A stretch of DNA of 64,000 nt. Source: CAYQMF01 sp964418595 (GTDB taxonomy: Bacteria > Planctomycetota > UBA1135 > UBA2386). A program made the translations under genes and the position numbers. The stretch's first letter is position 1. Every line of letters starts with the position of its first letter. The notes below the pieces were generated by a model, which was given only the letters and a program-made list of their open reading frames with translations, was not told the DNA's origin and searched no databases. Shown here one piece after another: positions 56,199 to 64,000 of the stretch. Location: contig CAYQMF010000009.1 in assembly GCA_964418595.1 (NCBI GenBank), forward strand, positions 1-64,000, in the 5' to 3' direction.

Positions 56199-59100
56199 GT
56201 GAATTCAGGACCACCGCGCATCGACTTGCCTCTTGGGCGGTGGCAGGTCGTGGCAATGGCGGCTGACGATGACGAGTTCCTGGACGACGTGTTCGACCGC
56301 GCGCTGGACGCGCTGGCCGAAGGCCGCAGGATCGACATCGAGGCCTGGTCGACGCAGCGGCCCGAGCTGCACGCACAGGTCGAGGCGGCAGTGCGCCTGG
56401 CCCTGGAAGTAGCGGCGCCGCGCGTGCCGGGGCTCCCGGCGGTGCCCGGCTATCAGGTCGTCGCCGAGCTGGGCCGCGGCGGCACGGGCACGGTGTTCCT
56501 GGCGCGGCAGGAACGCCTCGGCGGGCGGCTCGTGGCGCTGAAGGTTCTGAGCAGCGCGGGCGCGCTGTCCGAGCGGGCGCGCGCGCGCTTCCTCGACGAG
56601 GCCAAAGCGCTGGCGCGCCTGCGGCACGATCACGTGGTGACCGTGCACGACGTGGTCGAGGCGCCGGCGCTGTGCGCGTACGCGATGGAGTGGGTGGAAG
56701 GTCGCTCGCTGGCGAGCTTGCTGGATGCGGTGCCCGCTGCCGGTGGCGGAAGCGGCCCGGCGACGCCCGAGGTGTTCTTCTGCCGCATCGCGCTGCAGGT
56801 CGCGCGCGCGCTCGGCGCCGTGCACGACGCTGGCCTCGTCCACCGCGACGTGAAGCCGTCGAACGTCATGGTGCGCGACGACGGGCGCGCGGTGCTGGTC
56901 GACTTCGGCCTGGCGCGGCCGACCGACGCCACGATCACGGCCGGTTTCGCCGGCACGCTGGCCTACGCTGCGCCCGAGCAACTCGCGGGCGCGCCCGACG
57001 AGGTGAACGCGCGCGGCGACGTGTATGGGCTGGGCGCGACGCTCTACCACGCGTTGGCACGCCGGCGCGCGTTCGACGGCACGTCGCCCGCGGCGCTGGC
57101 GCGCGCGATGGAGGCCGGGGCGCCGGCGCTGCGGCGGCGCAACACACGCGTCAGCCGCGACCTCGACACGATCGTCGCGACCGCGATGGCCAGCGATCCC
57201 GCGCGGCGCTACCCCAGCGCCCACGCCTTCGCCGACGACCTCGAGCGTCTGCTGTCGCTGCAGCCGATCCTGGCGCGGCCGGCCAGGTTGGCGGCGCGCC
57301 TCGTGGCGCTGCTGCGCCGCAACCGGCGCGCGGTGGCCGGCGCCGTCGCTGGCGGTGTACTCGCGCTCGCGCTCGCGGCGCTGGCCATCGGCTACGCGCT
57401 GCATCGCGCCGGCATCCCCACCCGCGTGCGCGCGCACGTCGAGGCCGCGCGCCTGAGCCTGTTGAGCGCCGAGCACGGCGAGCGCCTGTTCATCGCGCTG
57501 CATCTCCCTGACGGGCTGGCCCGGAACGTCCTCGATCCCAGCGCGATTGGGCGCGCGCTCGCGGAGTACGACACCGCGCTCGGGCTGGCGCCGGACGACG
57601 TCGCGCTCCGGCGCGAGCGGGAAACTGTGGCCTGCGCTCGCGCCCTCGGCGACGACGTGGCCCGTGCCGAGCCCACAGACCGACGCGCGCTCGGCTTGTT
57701 GGCCTATCTCCGCGGCGACGCTGGCCTGTGCTCGCGGGCCTGGGAAGGTCTGGATCTCGGCAGTCCTGCGGACCCGTTGATCGACGCCGCGCTCGGGGAG
57801 CTGCACTTGCAGCGCGACGAACCAGCGCTCGCCTATCCCCGACTCGAGGCCGCCGCGCGCGCGTTCCCGGCCTCGGGCTTCGTGCGCGTGCAGCTCGCGG
57901 CGGCCGCGCTGCGGTGTGGCGATGTGGAACGAGCCGGCCGGCTCCTGGACGCGGCGCAGGAGCTGGACGGCCACGACCGCTTCGACTCGCTGACCGCGGT
58001 GCGCGCTGAGTGGCACGCGGCGCGGGGCGAGGTTGCCGAGGCGAAGCGGCTGTTCGAGTGGATGCGTCAGCACCACAAGGTGCCGGCGGTGCGCGCGCGC
58101 TACGCACAGTGGTTGGCGGAACGCCAGGGGGATTACGTCGCGGCGCTCACGGTGCTCGGCGAGGCGATCGAGCACCAGCCGAGGCTGGAGTCGTTCCGGC
58201 GGCATGACGTCGAGTTCGTGGAACGTTGGTGGAGCGGGCTCGACGTGAATGGCAAGCGCCGCTGGCTCACCGAGCTGGCGGCACGAGGAACCGAGTCGTG
58301 GACGCTCGCCGTGCTGCGCCAGTACGCCGACTCCGTGGCGCGACTCGCCGAAGCTCCCCCCGGCATCGTCGCGTCGGGGATCGCCACAGAAAGCACGATC
58401 GCCTCGCGCACGATCGCCTCTCCAGGCGCTGACCGTCCGTTCCTGCTTCACCTCGTCTCAGCCCTGGAGGCCTCGCCCGTGACGCTCGCCCGCAGTCCGT
58501 TCGATCCCCCGTCCCTTCGTGCCCTGCAGGTGTCCGCATGGATGTCGACGGTGCCGAGGCTGGCGAGTCGAGCCGTGAGCTTGATCCGAAGGCTCCGCGA
58601 CATGGCGCAGCCAGTGACGCGCTCGGCCGAGGCGGTTCGCAAGATCGTGCTTCTTGTCGCACCGACGGCGTTGCTCGGTCTGGCCAGTGCAACGACTGCT
58701 CAACTAGCCTGGCAGCAGCTTTCTCCAGCCGTTCATCCTTCCGGGCGATGGAACATGGCGCTTGCCGCCGACGAGGGACGTCGACGTGTCGTGCTATTCG
58801 GCGGGTGGAACGGCGCGGCGTTCACGAACGAGACATGGGAATGGGATGGGGCGTCGTGGGAACAGCTCTCGCCTCTGGCTGCACCGCCTGGGCGATATGG
58901 TCCGGGCATGGTGTACGTCGCGCACCGCTCCCGAACGCTGATGTTTGGTGGGCTGAGCGGACCGACGTACTTCAACGACTCTTGGGAATGGGATGGCACT
59001 GATTGGATCCAGGTCCCTGCATTCGGTGGTCCGTCGCCCCGGTTCGGGCCCGCCATGACGTACGATCTCGAACGACGGCGCGTCGTCATGTTCGGCGGAT

Positions 59101-60950
59101 GGAATGGAAGCAGCCTCGGTGACACGTGGGAATGGGATGAATCGGGCTGGCGCCTGGTGGCGACATCTGTCAGTCCATCAGCACGCTACGGTGCCTCGCT
59201 AAGTTACGACCGAGCACGACAGCGCATCGTCTTGTTCGGCGGTAGTGCAGACGGTGGCATCACTGGTTTGGACGACACGTGGGAGTGGGATGGCATCAAC
59301 TGGTTGAGTCATTCACCTCCGCAGCGGCCACCAGGTCGATGGTTCGGAGCCTGCGACTACGACCCTGTGCGAAGACAAGTCGTTCTCTTTGCGGGGTCCA
59401 CATTCAACAGCGGCAGCACGACCCTCAGTGACACTTGGCAGTGGAACGGGACCACCTGGTCGCTGCTCCCACTAGCACTTGCGCCGTCGAGTCGCGGCGC
59501 TGCGCGCATGGTGCGCGATCCTGCGTCGGCGAGGATGCTGTTGTTCGGTGGGTCGCCCAACGGGCTGACGACGCTGAGTGACACCTGGGCTCTGAACAAC
59601 CTGGTGTCGGCCGATGACACTCTGGTCAGCACATCCACTTCGGTGGTCTCGGCGTTCGGTGGTATCACGACTCTGATGGTCACTCCCAAGGACGTGGATG
59701 GTCACAGCTTGGGCGCTGGGATCGCGGCTGCGTTGTCCACCACCGCCGGCACCCTCCTGGGCTCGATCACCGACAACGCCGACGGCACCTACACCCAGAC
59801 CTTGCAAGCCACGCCCACCGCCGCCGGTGCCGTCGTCTCCGCCACCGTCAACGGCGTCGCGATCACCGACACCGCGTCCGTCACCTTCATCGCCATCGAT
59901 CCGGCGCAGAGCACGATCACGGTCAGCCCGGACACCACCTTCCTGGGCGGGCACGCGACCGTCACCGTCACGCCGAAGGACGATCAGGGTGCGCCCGTCG
60001 GCGCCGGCAAGACGATCGTGCTCCAGACCACGCTCGGCGCGCTGGTCGGGTCGATCACCGACAACGCCGACGGCACCTACACGCAGCGCATCGACGCCAC
60101 TGCGCTGGGCACCGCCAGCATCACCGCGACCGCGGACGGCTTGCCGCTCACGCCGTCGGCGTCGCTCACCGTCCTCGACAGCTCGCTCGGCCGTGTGATC
60201 GGCCTGCGCACCGACCAAACCGCGCTGCCCTACGACACCATCCAGCAGGCGGTGAACCGCGCCGAGCAAGACCAGCTCGCGCGCATCCTGGTGAACCCTG
60301 GAACGTACGAGGAAGTGGTGACGGTGAAGGGCATGCACGACCTCGCGTTCGAGGGCCTGTCGGCGTCCGGCCTCGTGACGGTGCGGGGGTTCCGCATCAG
60401 CCAGAGCCGCGACTTGTCGTTCGCCTACTTCGACATCGACGCCAGCAGCAACGCCCGCCACGGGATCGAGCTGCTCGGCGGCCACCACCGCAACGAGCGC
60501 GTGACGGTGCGCGACTGCTTGGTGCACGCGACGACCGACAACTTCGACGGCATCCGCATCGGCCGCGACAACTGCGACATCGACCTGCGCGATTTGCGCG
60601 TCGAAGCCAACGCTGGCGATGGCCTCTCGCTCGCCGATGGCCCGTGCGAAGCGATCGTCACCGACGTCACGATCCTCACGTCGGGCCGCAACGGCATCCG
60701 CTCCACCGACGCCGCCACCGTGCGCCTCGAGCGCTGCCGCATCGAGGACAGCGGCGCGCGCCTGGACGACCGCCAGGGCTACGCGATCTTCCGCCAGCGC
60801 CGCCACGACGGCGGCAACCCGGCGGCGATCACGCTCGTCGGCAACACGTTTGCCGGCAATCGCGGCCGCGTGGTCGCCGGCAAGTCGGATGCGAACATCG
60901 GCAACTACGACCAGGTCTTGGATCCGACCGACAGCCAGCCGGGGTACTGA
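56199..60950 (+). CDS. Ser/Thr protein kinase fused to Kelch propeller, Big-like domains and beta-helix
   Basis: One open frame of 1583 codons. Residues 85-370 are a Hanks-type kinase: P-loop GRGGTGTVFLA, Lys115, HRDVKPSN with Asp217, DFG at 235-237, AAPEQ. A membrane helix lies near 378-400, then a TPR-like region to about 790. Residues 802-835 look like an independent signal peptide (Met at 58602, hydrophobic VLLVAPTALLGLASA, end TTA/Q). Six Kelch blades with DTWEWDG signatures follow (836-1135), two invasin/Big_1-like domains (SITDNADGTYTQ repeated) and a right-handed beta-helix (1330-1580). The Kelch DNA (about 58690-59700) is visibly less GC-rich than its surroundings. The start may be GTG 56199 or ATG 56256. 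Either a true fusion, or two genes whose separating stop was lost. Confidence 0.85.
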   Translation: MNSGPPRIDLPLGRWQVVAMAADDDEFLDDVFDRALDALAEGRRIDIEAWSTQRPELHAQVEAAVRLALEVAAPRVPGLPAVPGYQVVAELGRGGTGTVFLARQERLGGRLVALKVLSSAGALSERARARFLDEAKALARLRHDHVVTVHDVVEAPALCAYAMEWVEGRSLASLLDAVPAAGGGSGPATPEVFFCRIALQVARALGAVHDAGLVHRDVKPSNVMVRDDGRAVLVDFGLARPTDATITAGFAGTLAYAAPEQLAGAPDEVNARGDVYGLGATLYHALARRRAFDGTSPAALARAMEAGAPALRRRNTRVSRDLDTIVATAMASDPARRYPSAHAFADDLERLLSLQPILARPARLAARLVALLRRNRRAVAGAVAGGVLALALAALAIGYALHRAGIPTRVRAHVEAARLSLLSAEHGERLFIALHLPDGLARNVLDPSAIGRALAEYDTALGLAPDDVALRRERETVACARALGDDVARAEPTDRRALGLLAYLRGDAGLCSRAWEGLDLGSPADPLIDAALGELHLQRDEPALAYPRLEAAARAFPASGFVRVQLAAAALRCGDVERAGRLLDAAQELDGHDRFDSLTAVRAEWHAARGEVAEAKRLFEWMRQHHKVPAVRARYAQWLAERQGDYVAALTVLGEAIEHQPRLESFRRHDVEFVERWWSGLDVNGKRRWLTELAARGTESWTLAVLRQYADSVARLAEAPPGIVASGIATESTIASRTIASPGADRPFLLHLVSALEASPVTLARSPFDPPSLRALQVSAWMSTVPRLASRAVSLIRRLRDMAQPVTRSAEAVRKIVLLVAPTALLGLASATTAQLAWQQLSPAVHPSGRWNMALAADEGRRRVVLFGGWNGAAFTNETWEWDGASWEQLSPLAAPPGRYGPGMVYVAHRSRTLMFGGLSGPTYFNDSWEWDGTDWIQVPAFGGPSPRFGPAMTYDLERRRVVMFGGWNGSSLGDTWEWDESGWRLVATSVSPSARYGASLSYDRARQRIVLFGGSADGGITGLDDTWEWDGINWLSHSPPQRPPGRWFGACDYDPVRRQVVLFAGSTFNSGSTTLSDTWQWNGTTWSLLPLALAPSSRGAARMVRDPASARMLLFGGSPNGLTTLSDTWALNNLVSADDTLVSTSTSVVSAFGGITTLMVTPKDVDGHSLGAGIAAALSTTAGTLLGSITDNADGTYTQTLQATPTAAGAVVSATVNGVAITDTASVTFIAIDPAQSTITVSPDTTFLGGHATVTVTPKDDQGAPVGAGKTIVLQTTLGALVGSITDNADGTYTQRIDATALGTASITATADGLPLTPSASLTVLDSSLGRVIGLRTDQTALPYDTIQQAVNRAEQDQLARILVNPGTYEEVVTVKGMHDLAFEGLSASGLVTVRGFRISQSRDLSFAYFDIDASSNARHGIELLGGHHRNERVTVRDCLVHATTDNFDGIRIGRDNCDIDLRDLRVEANAGDGLSLADGPCEAIVTDVTILTSGRNGIRSTDAATVRLERCRIEDSGARLDDRQGYAIFRQRRHDGGNPAAITLVGNTFAGNRGRVVAGKSDANIGNYDQVLDPTDSQPGY

Positions 60951-61066
60951 CGCCTTCAGTCCGCGGCCATGCCCTCACTCTCTCCCTACGCGCGGTCGAG
61001 TGGTGCCGGACCCGGTGACCGGCTGCACAGCCCGCCGCAGGGCCCACGATCTGGTTGCGCGCGATA

Positions 61067-61080
61067 GCGTGGCGCCACGC
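61067..61080. promoter_or_regulatory. 14-bp perfect palindrome upstream of GH97 gene, possible operator
   Basis: GCGTGGCGCCACGC is a perfect palindrome with a central CG, the shape of LacI-family operators, in the 254-bp intergenic stretch before the GH97 gene (125 bp from its ATG). A second inverted repeat TGCAGC-N8-GCTGCA lies at 61087-61106. No LacI-type regulator is encoded in the window. In such GC-rich DNA a chance palindrome is possible. The rest of 60951-61204 shows nothing recognisable. Confidence 0.3.
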
Positions 61081-61204
61081 GCCGCGTGCAGCGGAAGCAG
61101 GCTGCAAGGCCGCAGCCGACTGAGCGGCAAGCCGGATCGCCGTCCTCTCGATGCCGCGCGAAGTCGGGTAGAACGTCCGGCCCGCCCACGTGGAGCCGCT
61201 GCCG

Positions 61205-63172
61205 ATGAAGTCCGCCGTCCCCCTGGCCCCCCTGGCTTTCATTGCGCTCGCGGCCCTGCCCGCACAGGACGCCCGCCTCGCATCCCCGGGTGGGCAGGTC
61301 GCCGTCACGATCGCAGTCGACGCAGCGGCGCAGCCGACCTGGACCGTTCGCTTCCGCGGCGCGGCGCGTCTCGCCGACTGCGCGCTCGGCTTGCACGCTC
61401 GGGGGCACGGCGATCTGCTGGCCGGCGCCGAGATCACCGCGCAGGCCGAGCGCGCGCACGATGCCGAGGTGGATCTGCAGTTCGGCAGGGCCACCAAGGC
61501 GCGCGACCGCTACCGCGAGCTGCGCGTCATGCTGCGCGGGCGCGCCGGCCTGCGCGTCGACGTCGTCCTGCGCTGCTACGACGACGCGTTCGCGTTCCGC
61601 TACGAGGTTCCGGCGCAGGGTGACCTGCGCGAGCTGCGCATCGAACGCGAGGCGAGCGCGTTCGCGATCGCCGGCGCGCCGCGCGCGTTCGTGCAGGTCC
61701 TCCCCCACCATCGCAGCTCGCACGAGGTGGCGATCGACGAGGTCGAAGCGGCCGCGATCCCGAGCGGCAAGCTCCTCGACGTGCCGCTGACGCTCGCATG
61801 GCCGAGCGGCGGCGTGGCATCGATCACGGAGGCCGCGCTGCGCCGCTACCCGGGGATGTCGCTACGGCGCGAGGCCGACGGTCCGCTCACCGTCGCGCTG
61901 CAGGCGCGCGCCGACGGCACCGTCGCCACCTGTCCGCTGCCGATGCGCACGCCGTGGCGCGTCGTGCTCTTCGGCGACACGCCGGGCGCGCTCCTCGAGT
62001 CGAACGCGCTCGTGCTCCTGAACGACCCGCCGGCGTTCGACGCGGCCTGGGTCGCGCCGGGCGGGCTCACCTGGCCGTGGTGGAACGGCTACCTCTTCGA
62101 GGCGCAGCCGACCGAACCGATCCTCTCGCTCGCCACCAACCGCCGCTACATCGACTTCTGCGCAGCGCACGGCATCGCCTTCCACGCCGTCGTCGCCGAC
62201 GAGAAGCACACGCCGTGGTACCACCAGACCAAGGTCGGCCTCTTCCCCGGCCCCGACACCGACGCGACGCGCGCGCGCGACGACCTGCCGCTCGCCGAGA
62301 TCGCCGCGTACGCGAAGGAGAAGGGCGTGCGCCTGTGGACCTGGATCCACCACGGCGCGATCCGCGGCAAGGTCGACGCAGTCTTCGCGGCCCTGCCGAA
62401 GCTCGGCTTCGCCGGCGTGATGGTCGACTTCCTGGACGACGACAGCCAGGAGACGATCGTGTTCGCCGAGGCGGTGCTCGCGGCCGCGGCGAAGAACCAC
62501 GTGCTCGTGCACTTCCACGGCATGTTCAAGACCACCGGCCTGCAGCGCACCTTCCCCAACCTCATGAACCACGAGGGCGCACTCAACCTCGAGTACCTCA
62601 AGTGGGCCGATACCTGCACGCCCGCCCACACCTTGAAGGTCGCCTTCACGCGCCTCGTCGCCGGCCCCACCGACTACCACCTCGGCGGCTTCCGCGCCGT
62701 GCGCCGCGCGGACTTCGCGCCGCGCTTCACCGCGCCCTTCGTGCTCGGCACGCGCGGCCACCAGCTCGGCCTCTACGTGTGCTTCGACAACCCCGCGCCG
62801 ATGGTGGCCGACTACCCGGCCGCGTACCGCGACCAGCCGGGCTTCGACTTCGTGACGTCGGTGCCCACGTGGTGGGACGAGACGCGCGCCGTCGCCGCCG
62901 ACATCGGCAAGCTGCTGGTGACCGCGCGCCGGCGCGGTGAGGCGTGGACGCTGGGCGGCATCGCCGCGGGACCGGCGCGCACGGTCGACGTGCCGCTCGG
63001 GTTCCTGGGCGACGGCGCCTTCGACCTGCGGCTATGGCGCGACGGCGACGACGCCGAGGCCGACCCGAACGAACTCGCCGTCGAGACGCGACGCGTGAGC
63101 CGGGGTGATCGGCTCGACGTCCCGTTCGCCACCGACGGAGGCTTCGCGGCGACGCTCACGCCGGTGCGATGA
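61205..63172 (+). CDS. Glycoside hydrolase family 97 protein
   Basis: The 655-residue exported enzyme (signal peptide cleaved at LPA/Q) has the three GH97 parts. An N-terminal beta-sandwich (SPGGQVAVTIAVDAAAQPTW, CYDDAFAFRYEVP) comes first. A TIM barrel from about 285 (NRRYIDFCAAHGIAFHAVVA, WTWIHHGAIRGKVDAVFAAL, GVMVDFLDDDSQETI, VLVHFHGMFKTTGLQRTFPN, NHEGALNLEYLKW) is followed by a C-terminal sandwich. GH97 members are calcium-dependent alpha-glucosidases or alpha-galactosidases. Asp408 in GVMVDFLD lies where the retaining subgroup has its nucleophile, which suggests the retaining mechanism, by inference. The ATG at 61205 was chosen over a GTG at 61190 because it gives the better signal peptide. 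Confidence 0.92.
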   Translation: MKSAVPLAPLAFIALAALPAQDARLASPGGQVAVTIAVDAAAQPTWTVRFRGAARLADCALGLHARGHGDLLAGAEITAQAERAHDAEVDLQFGRATKARDRYRELRVMLRGRAGLRVDVVLRCYDDAFAFRYEVPAQGDLRELRIEREASAFAIAGAPRAFVQVLPHHRSSHEVAIDEVEAAAIPSGKLLDVPLTLAWPSGGVASITEAALRRYPGMSLRREADGPLTVALQARADGTVATCPLPMRTPWRVVLFGDTPGALLESNALVLLNDPPAFDAAWVAPGGLTWPWWNGYLFEAQPTEPILSLATNRRYIDFCAAHGIAFHAVVADEKHTPWYHQTKVGLFPGPDTDATRARDDLPLAEIAAYAKEKGVRLWTWIHHGAIRGKVDAVFAALPKLGFAGVMVDFLDDDSQETIVFAEAVLAAAAKNHVLVHFHGMFKTTGLQRTFPNLMNHEGALNLEYLKWADTCTPAHTLKVAFTRLVAGPTDYHLGGFRAVRRADFAPRFTAPFVLGTRGHQLGLYVCFDNPAPMVADYPAAYRDQPGFDFVTSVPTWWDETRAVAADIGKLLVTARRRGEAWTLGGIAAGPARTVDVPLGFLGDGAFDLRLWRDGDDAEADPNELAVETRRVSRGDRLDVPFATDGGFAATLTPVR

Positions 63173-63182
63173 TGGGCGCGCG

Positions 63183-63281
63183 ATGAACGCTTCATCCCAC
63201 CGCTGGCTCCCCCTCGCACTCGCCGCGGTGATCGGCGCCGCCGTGCCGACCAAGGCCGCGAGGGTCGTGTTCCGGCGCTGA
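63183..63281 (+). CDS. Orphan signal-peptide ORF (32 aa), possible truncated gene
   Basis: ATG at 63183, 10 bp after the GH97 stop, opens MNASSHRWLPLALAAVIGAA and ends at a TGA after VVFRR. It has the shape of a signal peptide with almost nothing behind it. The next 88 bp to the lipoprotein gene contain no continuation in any frame that I can support. It may be the 5' stub of an exported protein gene, or chance. It lacks the Ala-Gln cleavage site seen in the other exported proteins here. Confidence 0.3.
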   Translation: MNASSHRWLPLALAAVIGAAVPTKAARVVFRR

Positions 63282-63369
63282 GGCCAGGGTCGTAGCCAAG
63301 GCGACCCGGAAACCGGCTGAATCCTGGACCAGCGCTGTCACGCCCCGGGGGCGCGGGTCCTTCGCCGGC

Positions 63370-64000
63370 ATGAAGCAAGCCAATCCGCACCGTCCCGTTC
63401 GCCTGACCCCGGTTCTCGGCATCTTGTTGGCAGCCTGCTCCGCCGGTGGCGGGGGGGGCGGCGCCGCCCCGGGTGGCGGCCAGGGAACCGGCCGGATCGC
63501 CGGCCGCGCCCTCGTGGAAGGGGGCACCACCACGCAGGGCTTCGCCGCCGACGCGATGCGGCGGACCGATGACGACGACGCGCTCCGCGCCCGGGATCTC
63601 GGCGACGTCGGCCCCACGGCGTTGGCGCAGGTCCGCAGCGGGTTCGATGCCCACAACCGGGCCGACTGGATGCGCGCGGTGATGACCACCACGGGCGCAG
63701 CGCACGTGCGGCTCACGGCCGAGGCCGACGTGACCGTGACCGTCTACCGCCTGCGCCAGGGCAGCGCCCCGCATGTGCCGGTGCACGCCGCCACGGGCAC
63801 GAACATCGAGGCCGACCTCGCTGTGGAAGCCGGCGACCACCTTCTCCTCGCGGTGCAGGGCGAAGCGGGCACCTACGAGTGCCGCCTCACCAATGACGAT
63901 CGGCAGGCGCCGCTGACCGCGCTGGCCGCGGCCACGTTCCAGGCCGCCGGCGCGACGCTCGCCGCGGCGCTGCCGGAAGTCGTCCCCGGCGATCTCATCG
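63370..64000 (+). CDS. Lipoprotein, N-terminal part, possibly a subtilisin-type (S8) protease; truncated by window edge
   Basis: An open frame from ATG 63370 runs off the right edge without a stop (210 codons). It begins with a lipoprotein signal peptide, lipobox LLAAC with the lipidated Cys23, followed by a Gly-rich spacer (SAGGGGGGAAPGGGQG). A beta-sandwich domain follows near residues 95-170 (TTTGAAHVRLTAEADVTVTV, GDHLLLAVQGEAGTYECRL), like the pre-peptidase C-terminal domains of exported proteases. The last visible residues, LPEVVPGDLI, resemble the junction that precedes the propeptide in planctomycete S8 serine proteases. The protease assignment is inference; no catalytic residue lies inside the window. 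Confidence 0.75.
   Translation, partial: MKQANPHRPVRLTPVLGILLAACSAGGGGGGAAPGGGQGTGRIAGRALVEGGTTTQGFAADAMRRTDDDDALRARDLGDVGPTALAQVRSGFDAHNRADWMRAVMTTTGAAHVRLTAEADVTVTVYRLRQGSAPHVPVHAATGTNIEADLAVEAGDHLLLAVQGEAGTYECRLTNDDRQAPLTALAAATFQAAGATLAAALPEVVPGDLI

Overview
The window is a very GC-rich (roughly 70% by eye), densely coded stretch of bacterial chromosome. It most likely comes from an uncultured member of the Planctomycetota. Pointers are an ECF sigma factor sitting directly before a Ser/Thr protein kinase, a BatA/von Willebrand factor/DUF4175-like/coiled-coil operon, PQQ-type and HEAT-repeat exported proteins, an NPCBM-domain protein, a GH97 enzyme and many exported proteins of unknown function. 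A run of 100 N (34752-34851) inside a tandem repeat shows this is a scaffold, probably metagenomic. Two genes are broken by frameshifts or deletions, so local sequence error must be kept in mind. I saw no rRNA, tRNA, CRISPR array, insertion sequence or phage genes.

Layout. 1-6414: the 3' part of pyruvate carboxylase, a large secreted protein, and a frameshifted 3' remnant of a membrane glycosyltransferase. 6419-12036: a small secreted protein, a DUF1801 protein, a secreted PIG-L deacetylase, a secretin-N-domain-like protein and a class I/II aminotransferase. 12071-27019 (minus strand): a long, tightly overlapping gene string running PQQ-like beta-propeller, alpha/alpha-toroid protein, BatA-vWA membrane protein, vWA membrane protein, DUF4175-like membrane protein, exported coiled-coil protein, exported helical-repeat protein and NPCBM protein. 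The coiled-coil gene has an in-frame UGA with a UxxC motif and a SECIS-like hairpin.

27156-42921: HEAT/propeller protein and LpxO-like hydroxylase (plus strand); TPR protein, M48 protease and DUF2071 protein; an SDR; the 111-bp tandem repeat; LemA and a DUF4003-like protein; a secreted jelly-roll protein; a large HEAT protein; and an OmpR-type two-component system. 42978-53881: an unknown protein, a deleted SGNH/AlgX-like gene, a SWIM-SNF2 helicase divergent from topoisomerase I, an RluA pseudouridine synthase divergent from an NfeD-SPFH pair, and a methyltransferase. 53892-64000: a secreted protein, the ECF sigma factor with a 1583-residue kinase-Kelch-Big-beta-helix fusion, a GH97 glycosidase, an orphan signal-peptide ORF and the start of a lipoprotein that may be a subtilisin-type protease.

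Themes. All 15 signal-peptidase-I-type exported proteins I could identify have Gln at the predicted first mature residue, as in the Bacteroidetes Q-rule. The envelope is the main business of the region: vWA/Bat complex, LemA, NfeD/SPFH, M48 protease, LpxO-like lipid modification and surface repeat proteins. The observations most worth following are the UGA/SECIS candidate at 14566, the kinase-surface-protein fusion at 56199-60950, the Q-rule pattern and the hairpin-forming tandem repeat.
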